DNA of 8,733 nucleotides. Source: Streptosporangiaceae bacterium. GTDB lineage: Bacteria; Actinomycetota; Actinomycetes; Streptosporangiales; Streptosporangiaceae. The notes under the pieces are model-generated. The model saw nothing but the letters and a program-made list of their open reading frames with translations, was not told the origin of the DNA and did not search any database. The stretch is taken from contig JASHQP010000605.1 of NCBI GenBank assembly GCA_030039095.1, positions 1-8,733 on the forward strand. The letters are read 5' to 3'. Below, piece by piece: positions 1 to 5,651 of the stretch. Positions within the stretch are counted from its first letter, which is position 1. Each line of letters begins with the position of its first letter. Both the position numbers and the translations under genes were made by a program.

Positions 1-2
1 AC

Positions 3-161
3 CTCCGCAGCCGCGGAATCGAACACAATGACGCCCTGCGCCGCCTGGCGAACCGGCTTGTCGGCATCCTGCACGGATGCCTGAAGACACACACCCTCTA
101 CGACGAGGCCACCGCATGGGGCCACCGGGAAAACCTCCCTCAATCTTCCGTCGCGGCTTGA
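3..161 (+). CDS. IS110-family transposase, C-terminal end (5' end outside window)
   Basis: The frame starting at base 3 is open from the window edge to TGA at 159-161 and encodes 52 residues. They include RRLANRLVGILHGCLKTHT followed by LYDEATAWGHR. This is the typical end of IS110-family (DEDD / serine-dyad Tnp) transposases in actinomycetes, where a conserved N-R-L-V-G-I-L-H-x-C-L stretch precedes YDE-x-x-A-W. The catalytic domains lie upstream, outside the window, so I cannot say whether the element is intact. IS110 enzymes move a circular intermediate guided by a bridge RNA encoded in the element's non-coding end. That end is not identifiable here. The neighbouring gene fragment indicates that the element inserted into a peptidase gene. 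The family call is from recall of the motif, not a search. Confidence 0.8.
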   Translation, partial: LRSRGIEHNDALRRLANRLVGILHGCLKTHTLYDEATAWGHRENLPQSSVAA

Positions 162-182
162 CATCTAAGCTCCTGGGATGTC
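160..182. repeat. Inverted repeat at the presumed right end of the IS110 element
   Basis: GACATC at 160-165 is matched by its perfect reverse complement GATGTC at 177-182, with an 11-nt loop. The left arm overlaps the transposase stop codon and the right arm overlaps the first ATG of the hydrolase fragment. Peptidase homology resumes at about base 184, so this hairpin probably belongs to the end of the IS and marks the junction. IS110 elements generally lack classical terminal inverted repeats, so a short stem of this kind is more likely a subterminal feature than a true TIR. Confidence 0.45.
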
Positions 183-954
183 TCTCGACGCGTCGCCCGA
201 CGACGTGTACCGCACGACGTACGGCCTCGTCGCGCGCAAGAACGCCGAGCACTACGCGCGCTACCCGGGCGACGTGGAGCGGGCGCTCGAGATTGCCAGG
301 CGGCTGCGGCCCGGGGACGTGCGGCTGCCCAACGGCGCGCCGCTGACCGTGGAGGCCTTCCAGTCGCTCGGCCGGATGCTGGGCTCGAGCACCGGCAGCC
401 ATGAGCTGCACTACCTGCTCGAGAACCCGTTCGCCGTCGGCGAGGAGCTGTCCGACCACTTCCTGCAGCAGGTGCAGGAGCACGTCACGTTCTCCCCCGG
501 GCCGCTGTACGCGCTGGTGCACGAGGCCTGTTACGCCAACGGGAGCACAACCGAGTGGTCGGCGCAGCGGGTGCGTGCCGAGTTCCCCGAGTTCAACGCC
601 CTCACTGCGCTGGACGGTGACGGCCCGCTGCTGTTCACCGGGGAAATGATCTACCCGTGGATGGTCGAGAACGACCCGGTGCTCGCCCCGCTGACCGATG
701 CCGCGGAGATCCTGGCCGGGCGCGCCTGGCCGCCGCTGTACGACGCGGCCCGGCTGCAGGCCAACGAGGTGCCGGCCGCCGCGGCCGTCTACTACGACGA
801 CATGTACGTGCCGCAGAAGTTCTCGGTGCCCACCGCGCGCGCCATCCGCGGGCTGCGGCCGTGGATCACGAACGAATACGAGCACGACGGGCTGCGGGTC
901 AGCAACGGCAAGGTGCTGGACCGCCTGATCGCGCTCGTGCGCGGCGACGCCTGA
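178..954 (+). pseudogene. Truncated proline iminopeptidase-like alpha/beta hydrolase (C-terminal part)
   Basis: The 258-residue frame matches the C-terminal part of the roughly 410-440 aa S33 alpha/beta hydrolases of actinomycetes, annotated as prolyl aminopeptidase. It opens abruptly in the middle of the family pattern, at DASPDDVYRTTY. It then has the helical cap region (LHYLLENPF around 78-85, RVRAEFPEFN 131-140, FTGEMIYPWM 153-162), and ends with YYDDMYVP (205-212) and NEYEHDGLR (232-240). The last two probably carry the catalytic Asp and His. The N-terminal half with the oxyanion-hole HGGPG-type loop and the nucleophile elbow G-x-S-x-G is absent, so peptidase activity is not expected. 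TAA at 166-168 closes the frame upstream and there is no clear Shine-Dalgarno before ATG 178. The cause is almost certainly the adjacent IS110 insertion. The reading frame remains clean to its stop, which suggests a recent event or a fragment that is still translated. Confidence 0.8.
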
Positions 955-1054
955 CCGCGCCGGCCTTCCGGCCGACCCCGATGCCGGGCAGCCGGGCGGA
1001 GCAGGAAGGGCCAGCGTCCGACATTCTGTCAGGCGCGCCCGCTCGCCGTTAGGT

Positions 1055-1072
1055 AGTTGCCATCAAGCAACT
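1055..1072. promoter_or_regulatory. Perfect inverted repeat, probable repressor operator of the MFS gene
   Basis: AGTTGCCATCAAGCAACT has perfect 6-bp arms (AGTTGC / GCAACT) around a 6-bp centre. It covers the candidate -35 (TTGCCA, 1057-1062) and part of the spacer of the promoter for the exporter at 1095. Palindromes with TTGC/GCAA half-sites of this length are typical of MarR-family repressors, and many actinobacterial drug exporters are controlled this way. No regulator gene lies next to it in the window, so the protein that binds is unknown. TetR-type binding is an alternative. Confidence 0.5.
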
Positions 1073-1094
1073 TTTTCGCGGTACACTCAATCGA
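1057..1094 (+). promoter_or_regulatory. Leaderless-type promoter of the MFS exporter
   Basis: TACACT at 1082-1087 fits TANNNT and ends 7 nt before the GTG at 1095. This places the predicted transcription start on or next to the start codon. A -35-like TTGCCA lies at 1057-1062, with a somewhat long 19-bp spacer. No Shine-Dalgarno is present upstream of 1095. A second inverted repeat, CACTC (1084-1088) / GAGTG (1093-1097) with a 4-nt loop, overlaps the -10 box and the GTG. Confidence 0.5.
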
Positions 1095-2924
1095 GTGCAG
1101 ACGATCGCTGAGCTGAAGCAACCAGGAAGCAGTCCATTCCGCAGCGACAGCGACCGGTACAAGTGGGTAGCGCTCTCCAACACCACGCTCAGCATGACGA
1201 TGGCGACCATCGACGCCTCGATCGTCATCATCGCGATGCCCGCCATCTTCCGCGGCATCCACCTGAACCCGCTGGGCCCCGGCAACATCAGCTACCTGCT
1301 GTGGATGATCATGGGGTACCTGCTCGTCCAGTCGGTCCTCGTGGTCACGCTGGGACGGCTCGGCGACATGTTCGGCCGGGTCAAGATCTACAACCTCGGC
1401 TTCGTCGTGTTCACGCTGGCCTCGATCGCCCTCTCGCTGGACCCGCTGACCGGCGGGGGCGGCGCGCTCTGGCTGATCGGCTGGCGGGTGGTGCAGGCGT
1501 TCGGCGGGGCGATGCTGATGGCGAACTCGGCCGCGATCCTCACCGACGCGTTCCCCGCGAACCAGCGCGGCATGGCCCTGGGCGTCAACCAGATCGCCGG
1601 CATATCCGGGACGTTCGTCGGGCTGCTGCTCGGCGGCCTGCTGGCGGCGTGGGACTGGCGCGCGGTGTTCTGGATCAACGTGCCGATCGGCGTGTTCGGG
1701 ACGGTCTGGGCCTACCGCAGCCTGCGCGAGATCGCCTCGACCAGGCGGGCCAGGATCGACTGGGCGGGCAACGTCACGTTCGCGCTCGGCGCGGGCGTGC
1801 TGCTCGCAGCGATCACCTACGGCATCCAGCCCTACGGGGGCCAGCCAACGGGCTGGACGAACCCCTGGGTGATCGCCGGGCTGGCCGGCGGCGTCGGGCT
1901 GCTGATCATCTTCGGGATCATCGAGACCAAGATCCCGGAGCCGATGTTCCGGCTGAGCCTGTTCAAGATCCGTGCCTTCGCGGCCGGGAACGCGGCCAGC
2001 CTGATGGGCGCGATCGCCCGCGGCGGCCTGCAGTTCATGCTCGTGATCTGGCTGGCCGGGATCTGGCTGCCGCTGCACGGCTACAGCTTCATTGTCACGC
2101 CGCTGTGGGCGGGCATCTACATGCTGCCGCTCACCGCCGGATTCCTGATCGCGGGCCCGATCTCGGGAATCCTGTCGGACCGGTACGGCCCGCGCCCGTT
2201 CGCGACCGCCGGGCTGGTGCTGGGCGCGTGCGCGTTCACCGGGCTGATGCTGCTGCCCGTCCAGTTCCCGTTCTGGCTGTTCGGGCTCATCATCTTCTGC
2301 AACGGGCTCGGCTCAGGCCTGTTCGCATCGCCCAACACCTCGGCGATCATGAGCGCGGTCCCGGCCCGGCACCGCGGTGCCGCGTCCGGCATGCGCTCCA
2401 CGTTCCAGAACTCCGGCATGTCGCTGTCGATCGGCATCTTCTTCTCGCTGATGATCGCCGGGCTGGCCTCGACGCTGCCGCACACCCTGAGCAGCGGCCT
2501 GCGGGCACAGGGCGTGCCCGCCCCGGTGGCCTCGCACGTGGCGAGCCTGCCCCCGGTCAGCACGCTGTTCTCCGCGCTGCTCGGCTACAACCCGATGCGC
2601 ACCCTGCTCGGCCCGTCGGGGGTGCTGAAGAAGCTGCCCGCGCACAACGTCGCCGTGCTGACCGGCAACCGGTTCTTCCCGAACCTGATCTCCGGCCCGT
2701 TCCACCATGGCCTGATCATCGTGTTCAGCGCCGCGATCGCGCTGTCCCTGGGCGGCGCGGTGATCTCGCTGCTGCGCGGCCGCCAGTTCTACTACGACGA
2801 CGGCCCGGTGATCGCGGCGAGCCGGCCGGCGGACACAGTGGACGTGCTCCCGGAAAGCCCGGCCGACGGTGCGCCCACCCCGCCGACCGCTGCCGCCGAG
2901 GCGCGGGCGCGCGGGGCAGACTGA
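1095..2924 (+). CDS. MFS exporter, DHA2 (14-TM drug:H+ antiporter-type) family
   Basis: This is a 609-residue inner-membrane transporter that probably exports small hydrophobic or drug-like molecules using the proton gradient; the substrate is unknown. After a short cytosolic N-terminus, TM1 carries the DHA2-type TIDASIVIIAMPAI (38-51, D40). Motif A is GRLGDMFGRV (87-96). Motif B is GWRVVQAFGGAM (129-140, R131). The motif-C region reads GISGTFVGLLLGG (169-181), so the family's usual G-P pair is changed. A large loop near residues 460-545 precedes the last TM, and the tail (from about 570) is hydrophilic and Pro/Ala-rich. Length and layout match a DHA2 subgroup common in Streptomyces-like organisms. 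The GTG start is chosen because the N-terminal DRYKWVALSNTTL matches the family and because GTG sits 7 nt after a -10 box. Later in-frame ATGs (e.g. in TM1) would remove the first helix. It ends convergently with csoR. Family certain, substrate not. Confidence 0.9.
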   Translation: MQTIAELKQPGSSPFRSDSDRYKWVALSNTTLSMTMATIDASIVIIAMPAIFRGIHLNPLGPGNISYLLWMIMGYLLVQSVLVVTLGRLGDMFGRVKIYNLGFVVFTLASIALSLDPLTGGGGALWLIGWRVVQAFGGAMLMANSAAILTDAFPANQRGMALGVNQIAGISGTFVGLLLGGLLAAWDWRAVFWINVPIGVFGTVWAYRSLREIASTRRARIDWAGNVTFALGAGVLLAAITYGIQPYGGQPTGWTNPWVIAGLAGGVGLLIIFGIIETKIPEPMFRLSLFKIRAFAAGNAASLMGAIARGGLQFMLVIWLAGIWLPLHGYSFIVTPLWAGIYMLPLTAGFLIAGPISGILSDRYGPRPFATAGLVLGACAFTGLMLLPVQFPFWLFGLIIFCNGLGSGLFASPNTSAIMSAVPARHRGAASGMRSTFQNSGMSLSIGIFFSLMIAGLASTLPHTLSSGLRAQGVPAPVASHVASLPPVSTLFSALLGYNPMRTLLGPSGVLKKLPAHNVAVLTGNRFFPNLISGPFHHGLIIVFSAAIALSLGGAVISLLRGRQFYYDDGPVIAASRPADTVDVLPESPADGAPTPPTAAAEARARGAD

Positions 2925-2946
2925 TAAGGCGGGCCGCCGCACCGAG

Positions 2947-2985
2947 GGGTCCGGCCGCCCGGGGCGCTCAGGAGCCGCCCGGGTC
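2947..2985. terminator. GC-rich repeat/hairpin region between the convergent MFS gene and csoR
   Basis: The 65-bp gap between the two stop codons contains GCCGCCCGGG twice (2954-2963 and 2974-2983, 20-bp period). It can also form an imperfect GC stem, GGGCG (2962-2966) with CGCCC (2976-2980). There is no T-tract on either strand, so this is at most a weak or bidirectional structure, and Rho-independent termination is not demonstrated. Confidence 0.25.
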
Positions 2986-2989
2986 CTAG

Positions 2990-3271
2990 CTACGACCTGA
3001 CGAGACGTGACACCGCCGCCGCGGCTTCCTTGACCTTCTCCTCGGCCTCCGGGCCGCCCTGCTCCACCGCCTGGGCGACGCAGTGGCCGAGGTGGTCCTC
3101 GAGCAGGCCGATGGCAACCGCCTGCAGCGCCCGGGTGACCGCGGAAACCTGGGTGAGCACGTCGATGCAGTACACGTCCTCTTCGACCATGCGCTGCAGG
3201 CCGCGCACCTGGCCCTCGACCCGGCGCAGGCGCTTGAGATACGCGTCCTTGTCCTGCGTGTACCCTCGCAC
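2990..3271 (-). CDS. csoR: CsoR/RcnR-family metal-sensing repressor (Cu(I)-type CsoR)
   Basis: This 93-residue all-helical DUF156 protein is a DNA-binding repressor that releases its operator on binding metal. The family pattern is complete: YLKRLRRVEGQVRGLQRMV (11-29), then DVYCIDVL (32-39), then LLEDHLGHCV (57-66). C35, H60 and C64 have the same spacing as the Cu(I) ligands C36, H61 and C65 of Mycobacterium tuberculosis CsoR. Residue 3 is Gly, so the extra N-terminal His of nickel/cobalt RcnR is missing. The conserved His argues against the persulfide sensor CstR. The GTG start gives the usual family N-terminus and lies 6 nt after a TANNNT box. No copper ATPase or chaperone gene lies nearby, and I see no G-tract CsoR operator (TACCCC/GGGGTA type) in the upstream gap, so its target is probably elsewhere. 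It diverges from the fmdB-type gene and converges with the exporter. Confidence 0.92.
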   Translation of the reverse strand: MRGYTQDKDAYLKRLRRVEGQVRGLQRMVEEDVYCIDVLTQVSAVTRALQAVAIGLLEDHLGHCVAQAVEQGGPEAEEKVKEAAAAVSRLVRS

Positions 3272-3277
3272 GTCTCG

Positions 3278-3283
3278 AGCTTA
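3278..3283 (-). promoter_or_regulatory. -10 box of csoR (leaderless-type)
   Basis: On the minus strand TAAGCT (TANNNT) ends 6 nt before the GTG start at 3271, so the predicted transcript would begin at the start codon. No purine-rich Shine-Dalgarno is visible, and no good -35 is present at 16-19 bp. Confidence 0.45.
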
Positions 3284-3316
3284 CGGGCCTGCGCCGCCGC
3301 AGGACAGCCTGGGCCT

Positions 3317-3322
3317 TAAACT
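3317..3322 (+). promoter_or_regulatory. -10 box of the fmdB-type gene (leaderless-type)
   Basis: TAAACT (TANNNT) is followed by 6 nt and then GTG at 3329. The same geometry occurs on the opposite strand for csoR 34 bp away, so the 57-bp gap holds two back-to-back promoters. No clear -35 is visible. Confidence 0.5.
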
Positions 3323-3328
3323 GGGCTG

Positions 3329-3547
3329 GTGCCGCGATATGAGTACCGGTGCCGCGCTTGCGGCGACACGTTCGAGCTGACCCGCCCGATGAGCGAGTCC
3401 GCTGACCCGTGCACGTGCCCGCAGGGGCACGACGACACGGTCAAGCTGCTGTCCACCGTCGCCGTCGGGGGCCGTTCCGGCTCGCGGTCGGCGCCGCAGG
3501 GTGGCGGTGGTGGCTGCTGCGGCGGCGCCTGCGGCTGCGGCCGCTGA
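3329..3547 (+). CDS. FmdB-family zinc-ribbon protein
   Basis: This 72-residue protein belongs to the FmdB / CxxC_CXXC_SSSS zinc-ribbon group, often annotated as a putative regulatory protein; its real role is not established. It starts with the family pattern MPRYEYRCRACGDTFEL: knuckle one is C8-x-x-C11. The second metal-binding element is irregular, C28-T-C30-P-Q-G-H34, so zinc is probably held by C8, C11, C30 and H34 or by C28. The segment DDTVKLLSTVAVGG (35-48) is typical of the actinobacterial subgroup. The tail is Gly-rich with four more cysteines (C63, C64, C68, C70) and might bind metal or be redox-active. GTG at 3329 is the only start that keeps the MPRYEYRC N-terminus. The gene diverges from csoR and converges with sthA. 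Confidence 0.85.
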   Translation: MPRYEYRCRACGDTFELTRPMSESADPCTCPQGHDDTVKLLSTVAVGGRSGSRSAPQGGGGGCCGGACGCGR

Positions 3548-3581
3548 GACCAGCCCGCAGCCCTCACGCCTCGCAGCAGAC

Positions 3582-3617
3582 CTCGGCCGCGCTGCAGGCG
3601 GCTGGGCTCAGGCCGAG
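3582..3617. terminator. Inverted repeat at the convergent ends of the fmdB-type gene and sthA
   Basis: CTCGGCC at 3582-3588 is the perfect complement of GGCCGAG at 3611-3617, with a 22-nt loop. The structure spans the sthA stop codon (3608-3610) and lies about 35 bp past the fmdB stop, a position suited to a shared bidirectional terminator. There is no T-run, so confidence is low. Confidence 0.25.
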
Positions 3618-5020
3618 AAGCGCTCCACCTGCCGCATCTTGTTGGTCGCGTCTAGCGCCGCGACCTTGTAGGACTCCGCGAGCGTCGGGTAGTTGAAGAC
3701 GGCGTCGACCAGGTAGTCGATGGTTCCGCCGCAGCCCATCACGGCCTGCCCGATGTGCACCAGCTCGGTGGCCCCGGTGCCGAACACGTGCACGCCGAGC
3801 AGCGTGTGGTCCTCCGGCGAGACCAGCAGCTTGAGCACCCCGTAGGAGTCGCCGATGATCTGCCCGCGGGCCAGCTCGCGGTACCGGGACACGCCGACCT
3901 CGAACGGCACGCACTCGGCCGTGAGCTGGTCCTCGGTCTTCCCGATGAAGCTGATCTCCGGCAGGCTGTAGATCCCGATCGGCTGCAGCAGGTGCGCGGC
4001 GTGCACCGGCTCGCCGCAGGCGTGGTGCGCGGCGAGCCGGCCCTGCTCCATGGACGTGGCGGCCAGGGCGGGGAACCCGATCACGTCGCCGACCGCGTAG
4101 ATGTGCGGGACCTTGGTGCGGAAGAACTCGTCCACCTCGATCCGGCCGCGCTTGTCCGCGGCCAGGCCGGCGGCCTCCAGGTTGAGCTCGTCGGTCGACC
4201 CCTGCCGGCCCGCCGAGTACAGCACGGTCTCCGCCGGGATCTTCTTCCCGCTGGCCAGCGACGCGATCGCGCCGACGCGGTGCGCCTCGACCGACGTCAC
4301 GGTCTCGCCGAACCGGAACGTGACGGCGAGGTCGCGCAGGTGGTACTTGAGCGCCTCCACGACCTCGAGGTCGCAGAACTCCAGCATCCGGTCGCGCTGC
4401 TCCACGACCGTCACCTTGGTGCCCAGCGCCGCGAACATCGACGCGTACTCGATGCCGATCACCCCGGCGCCGGCCACCAGCATCGAGCGGGGAACGCGCT
4501 CCAGGTGCAGCACCGCGTCCGCGTCGATGATCGTCTTCTCGTCGAACGCCACGGTCTCCGGCCGGGCCGGCTGGGTGCCGGTCGCAATCACGATGTCCCT
4601 GGCCGTGACCTGGCGCAGCCGGCTGGCGCCGTCGTCGATCTCGACGGTGTTCGGGCCGGTGAACCGGCCGGTGCCGGCCAGGATCGTGACCCCGTTCCTG
4701 GTCAGCTGGCTGCGCACGACGTGGCTCTCCCGGCCGACCACGTGCTGGGTCCTGGCCGTCAGGTCGGCGATCGTGATCTCGTCCTTGACCTGGTAGCTCT
4801 GCCCGTACATCTCGCGCTGGTCCTGGCCGGTCAGGTACAGCACGGCCTCGCGGAGCGTCTTGGACGGGATCGTGCCGGTGTTCAGGCACACCCCGCCGAG
4901 CATGCGCGGCCGCTCCACGATCGCCACCCGGCGCTCCAGCTTGGCCGCGGCGATCGCGGCCTTCTGCCCGCCGGGCCCGGAACCGATAACGAGCAGGTCA
5001 AAGTCGTGCACACCGGCCAC
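3608..5020 (-). CDS. sthA: Soluble (Si-specific) NAD(P)(+) transhydrogenase
   Basis: This is a 470-residue cytosolic FAD enzyme that transfers hydride between NADPH and NAD+, balancing the two nucleotide pools. The FAD-binding Rossmann motif is [12 protein letters not shown] (11-22). The active-site segment is [17 protein letters not shown] (42-58): C45 is kept but the second redox cysteine is T50, as in SthA and unlike lipoamide dehydrogenase or mercuric reductase. The NAD(P) motif is GAGVIGIE (184-191), and the second FAD motif is IYAVGD (307-312). The dimerisation domain ends with [15 protein letters not shown] (442-456), where the His of the reductase His-Glu pair is Y444 while E449 remains. 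Length agrees with E. coli SthA (466). The GTG at 5020 is preceded by a -35/-10 pair ending 6 nt upstream; a GTG three codons later is possible. The family call is strong; a non-disulfide flavoprotein of related function is the only alternative. Confidence 0.93.
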   Translation of the reverse strand: MAGVHDFDLLVIGSGPGGQKAAIAAAKLERRVAIVERPRMLGGVCLNTGTIPSKTLREAVLYLTGQDQREMYGQSYQVKDEITIADLTARTQHVVGRESHVVRSQLTRNGVTILAGTGRFTGPNTVEIDDGASRLRQVTARDIVIATGTQPARPETVAFDEKTIIDADAVLHLERVPRSMLVAGAGVIGIEYASMFAALGTKVTVVEQRDRMLEFCDLEVVEALKYHLRDLAVTFRFGETVTSVEAHRVGAIASLASGKKIPAETVLYSAGRQGSTDELNLEAAGLAADKRGRIEVDEFFRTKVPHIYAVGDVIGFPALAATSMEQGRLAAHHACGEPVHAAHLLQPIGIYSLPEISFIGKTEDQLTAECVPFEVGVSRYRELARGQIIGDSYGVLKLLVSPEDHTLLGVHVFGTGATELVHIGQAVMGCGGTIDYLVDAVFNYPTLAESYKVAALDATNKMRQVERFSA

Positions 5021-5026
5021 GTCCCC

Positions 5027-5055
5027 AGTGTGGCGATCTGCGGCCGGCTTTCCAA
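5027..5055 (-). promoter_or_regulatory. Promoter of sthA (leaderless-type)
   Basis: On the minus strand TTGGAA (5055-5050) and CACACT (5032-5027) are separated by 17 bp, and CACACT ends 6 nt before GTG 5020. CACACT differs from TANNNT only at the first base. The promoter lies in the 46-bp gap after the YVTN remnant gene, so sthA need not depend on read-through from it. Confidence 0.45.
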
Positions 5056-5066
5056 GCCCGTGCCGG

Positions 5067-5366
5067 TCACGAGGTGATCGCGGCCGCGTCCGGGAAGCCT
5101 CCCACGGTGATCGCGTCCTGCACGTGGCCGGTCGCGGTGTCGACCGGCGTCACGGTGCCGTGGTACGTGCCGATCACCAGGGCGACGGCGCCGGACCGCT
5201 CGAACGAGATCGCGGTCGGGTAGGCGTACGGTCCCACCGAGAGCGCCGCGCCGGTGACGCCGGCCGCCGTCGCGCCGCGAGTCCCGGCGACCGCCGTCAG
5301 CGTGCTCGTGCAGATAGCCATCGCGGCCGTGATGCTGACGGCGCGCCGTTCTGTTAGCCGGGCCAT
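5067..5366 (-). CDS. Small secreted protein with about one YVTN beta-propeller blade (probable remnant)
   Basis: This is a 99-residue protein. ATG 5366 is chosen because GGAAAGGG precedes it by 7 nt and a signal peptide begins there: MARLTERR, then a hydrophobic stretch (about 9-28), then an Ala/Gly-rich likely cleavage zone (28-36). Two adjacent Arg are present but not a full Tat motif. The mature part, from [20 protein letters not shown] (50-69) through [13 protein letters not shown] (70-82) to [13 protein letters not shown] (87-99), follows the YVTN / 40-residue repeat of surface beta-propellers. Such proteins normally have about seven blades. Here the frame stops at the start of blade two, and the downstream sequence shows no propeller pattern in any frame I checked. 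It is therefore probably the 5' remnant of a larger gene whose rest was deleted; a short, still-secreted protein is the alternative. Same strand as sthA, 46 bp upstream of it. Confidence 0.6.
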   Translation of the reverse strand: MARLTERRAVSITAAMAICTSTLTAVAGTRGATAAGVTGAALSVGPYAYPTAISFERSGAVALVIGTYHGTVTPVDTATGHVQDAITVGGFPDAAAITS

Positions 5367-5376
5367 CGCGATGCCC

Positions 5377-5414
5377 TTTCCGTGACGTGGGTACGCACCG
5401 CGATTTCCGTGACG
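5377..5414. repeat. 11-bp direct repeat upstream of the YVTN remnant gene
   Basis: TTTCCGTGACG occurs at 5377-5387 and again at 5404-5414, 27 bp apart (start to start). On the minus strand the copy nearer the gene overlaps its Shine-Dalgarno (GGAAAGGG). It could be a regulator site or a small duplication. Confidence 0.4.
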
Positions 5415-5454
5415 CGGCACCGCAGCGACCAACCGCTCAGGGACTCCGACCTGC

Positions 5455-5472
5455 TGTCTGATCGTTCAGTCA
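5455..5472. promoter_or_regulatory. 18-bp near-perfect palindrome, TetR-type operator candidate
   Basis: TGTCTGATCGTTCAGTCA reads TG-x-CTGA, 4 nt, TCAG-x-CA, with one mismatched position in the 7-bp arms. CTGA-N4-TCAG cores with a CG-containing centre are common in TetR-family operators of actinomycetes. An alternative perfect 7+7 pairing exists between 5455-5461 and 5470-5476. The site lies between the YVTN remnant (minus) and the MDMPI-family gene (plus) and could serve either. No TetR gene is in the window. Confidence 0.45.
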
Positions 5473-5490
5473 GACAATAGTGATATTGTC
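5473..5490. promoter_or_regulatory. 18-bp palindrome with perfect 7-bp arms, abutting the previous one
   Basis: GACAATAGTGATATTGTC has perfect arms GACAATA / TATTGTC around GTGA. It begins at the base right after the preceding palindrome and has the same 7-4-7 geometry, although the half-sites differ. It is AT-rich in a GC-rich region and contains a TANNNT (-10-like) hexamer on both strands, TATTGT. A repressor bound here would block a promoter in either direction. Identity of the binder is unknown. Confidence 0.5.
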
Positions 5491-5519
5491 CGGGAAACAT
5501 CCAGGCCGCGCAGGCGGGC

Positions 5520-5555
5520 ATAATGGCGAAAACTGGCGGTCATTATCGGGAATGA
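5520..5555. promoter_or_regulatory. Overlapping inverted repeats in the AT-rich part of the intergenic region
   Basis: ATAATG (5520-5525) pairs with CATTAT (5541-5546) across 15 nt. The second arm also takes part in TCATT (5540-5544) / AATGA (5551-5555) across 6 nt. These short repeats share half-sites of the ATAATG/AATGA type and may be further operator half-sites. The 5367-5651 gap holds no convincing coding frame. The evidence is only base composition and symmetry. Confidence 0.25.
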
Positions 5556-5570
5556 TCGCTAAACAATGCC

Positions 5571-5596
5571 CGGCCGGGCCCGCTTTGGCCCGGCCG
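5571..5596. other. 10-bp perfect GC hairpin
   Basis: CGGCCGGGCC (5571-5580) and GGCCCGGCCG (5587-5596) are perfect complements around the 6-nt loop CGCTTT. No T-tract follows on the plus strand. It could terminate transcripts arriving from the palindrome region or be a cruciform-prone site. Its right arm overlaps the candidate -35 of the next gene's promoter. Confidence 0.5.
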
Positions 5597-5613
5597 CACC
5601 CGGGGACTAGCCT
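5585..5613 (+). promoter_or_regulatory. Probable promoter of the MDMPI-family gene
   Basis: TTGGCC (5585-5590) and TAGCCT (5608-5613) are 17 bp apart, which fits a housekeeping-type promoter. The predicted start near 5620 leaves a leader of about 30 nt that carries a good Shine-Dalgarno, GGAGGA at 5641-5646, 5 nt before the ATG. Confidence 0.45.
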
Positions 5614-5651
5614 GCTCCCGTCAGCACCAGCCGAGCCGCCGGAGGAACGCG

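Noticed and set aside
1029..2078. Long minus-strand open frame opposite the MFS gene (and a similar one at 2313-2942)
   Set aside because: The translation is rich in Arg, Asp, His, Gln and Pro with no domain pattern, as expected from the antisense of a high-GC gene. The plus-strand MFS motifs are unambiguous.
2954..2983. GCCGCCCGGG direct repeat as a mobile-element footprint
   Set aside because: Only two short GC-only copies in a terminator-like gap; chance in this base composition is likely.
1163..2989. 608-aa plus-strand frame overlapping the MFS gene
   Set aside because: A frame-shadow with no hydrophobic segments and extreme Arg/Ala/Asp content. It exists because of GC-biased third positions.
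3259..3271. TACCCT near the csoR start as a CsoR operator half-site
   Set aside because: It lies inside the coding start, has no matching GGGGTA half at the expected distance, and is too short to support.
3564..4889. 441-aa minus-strand frame and 440-aa plus-strand frame (3755-5077) over sthA
   Set aside because: Both are shadows of the transhydrogenase gene; neither has a recognisable motif.
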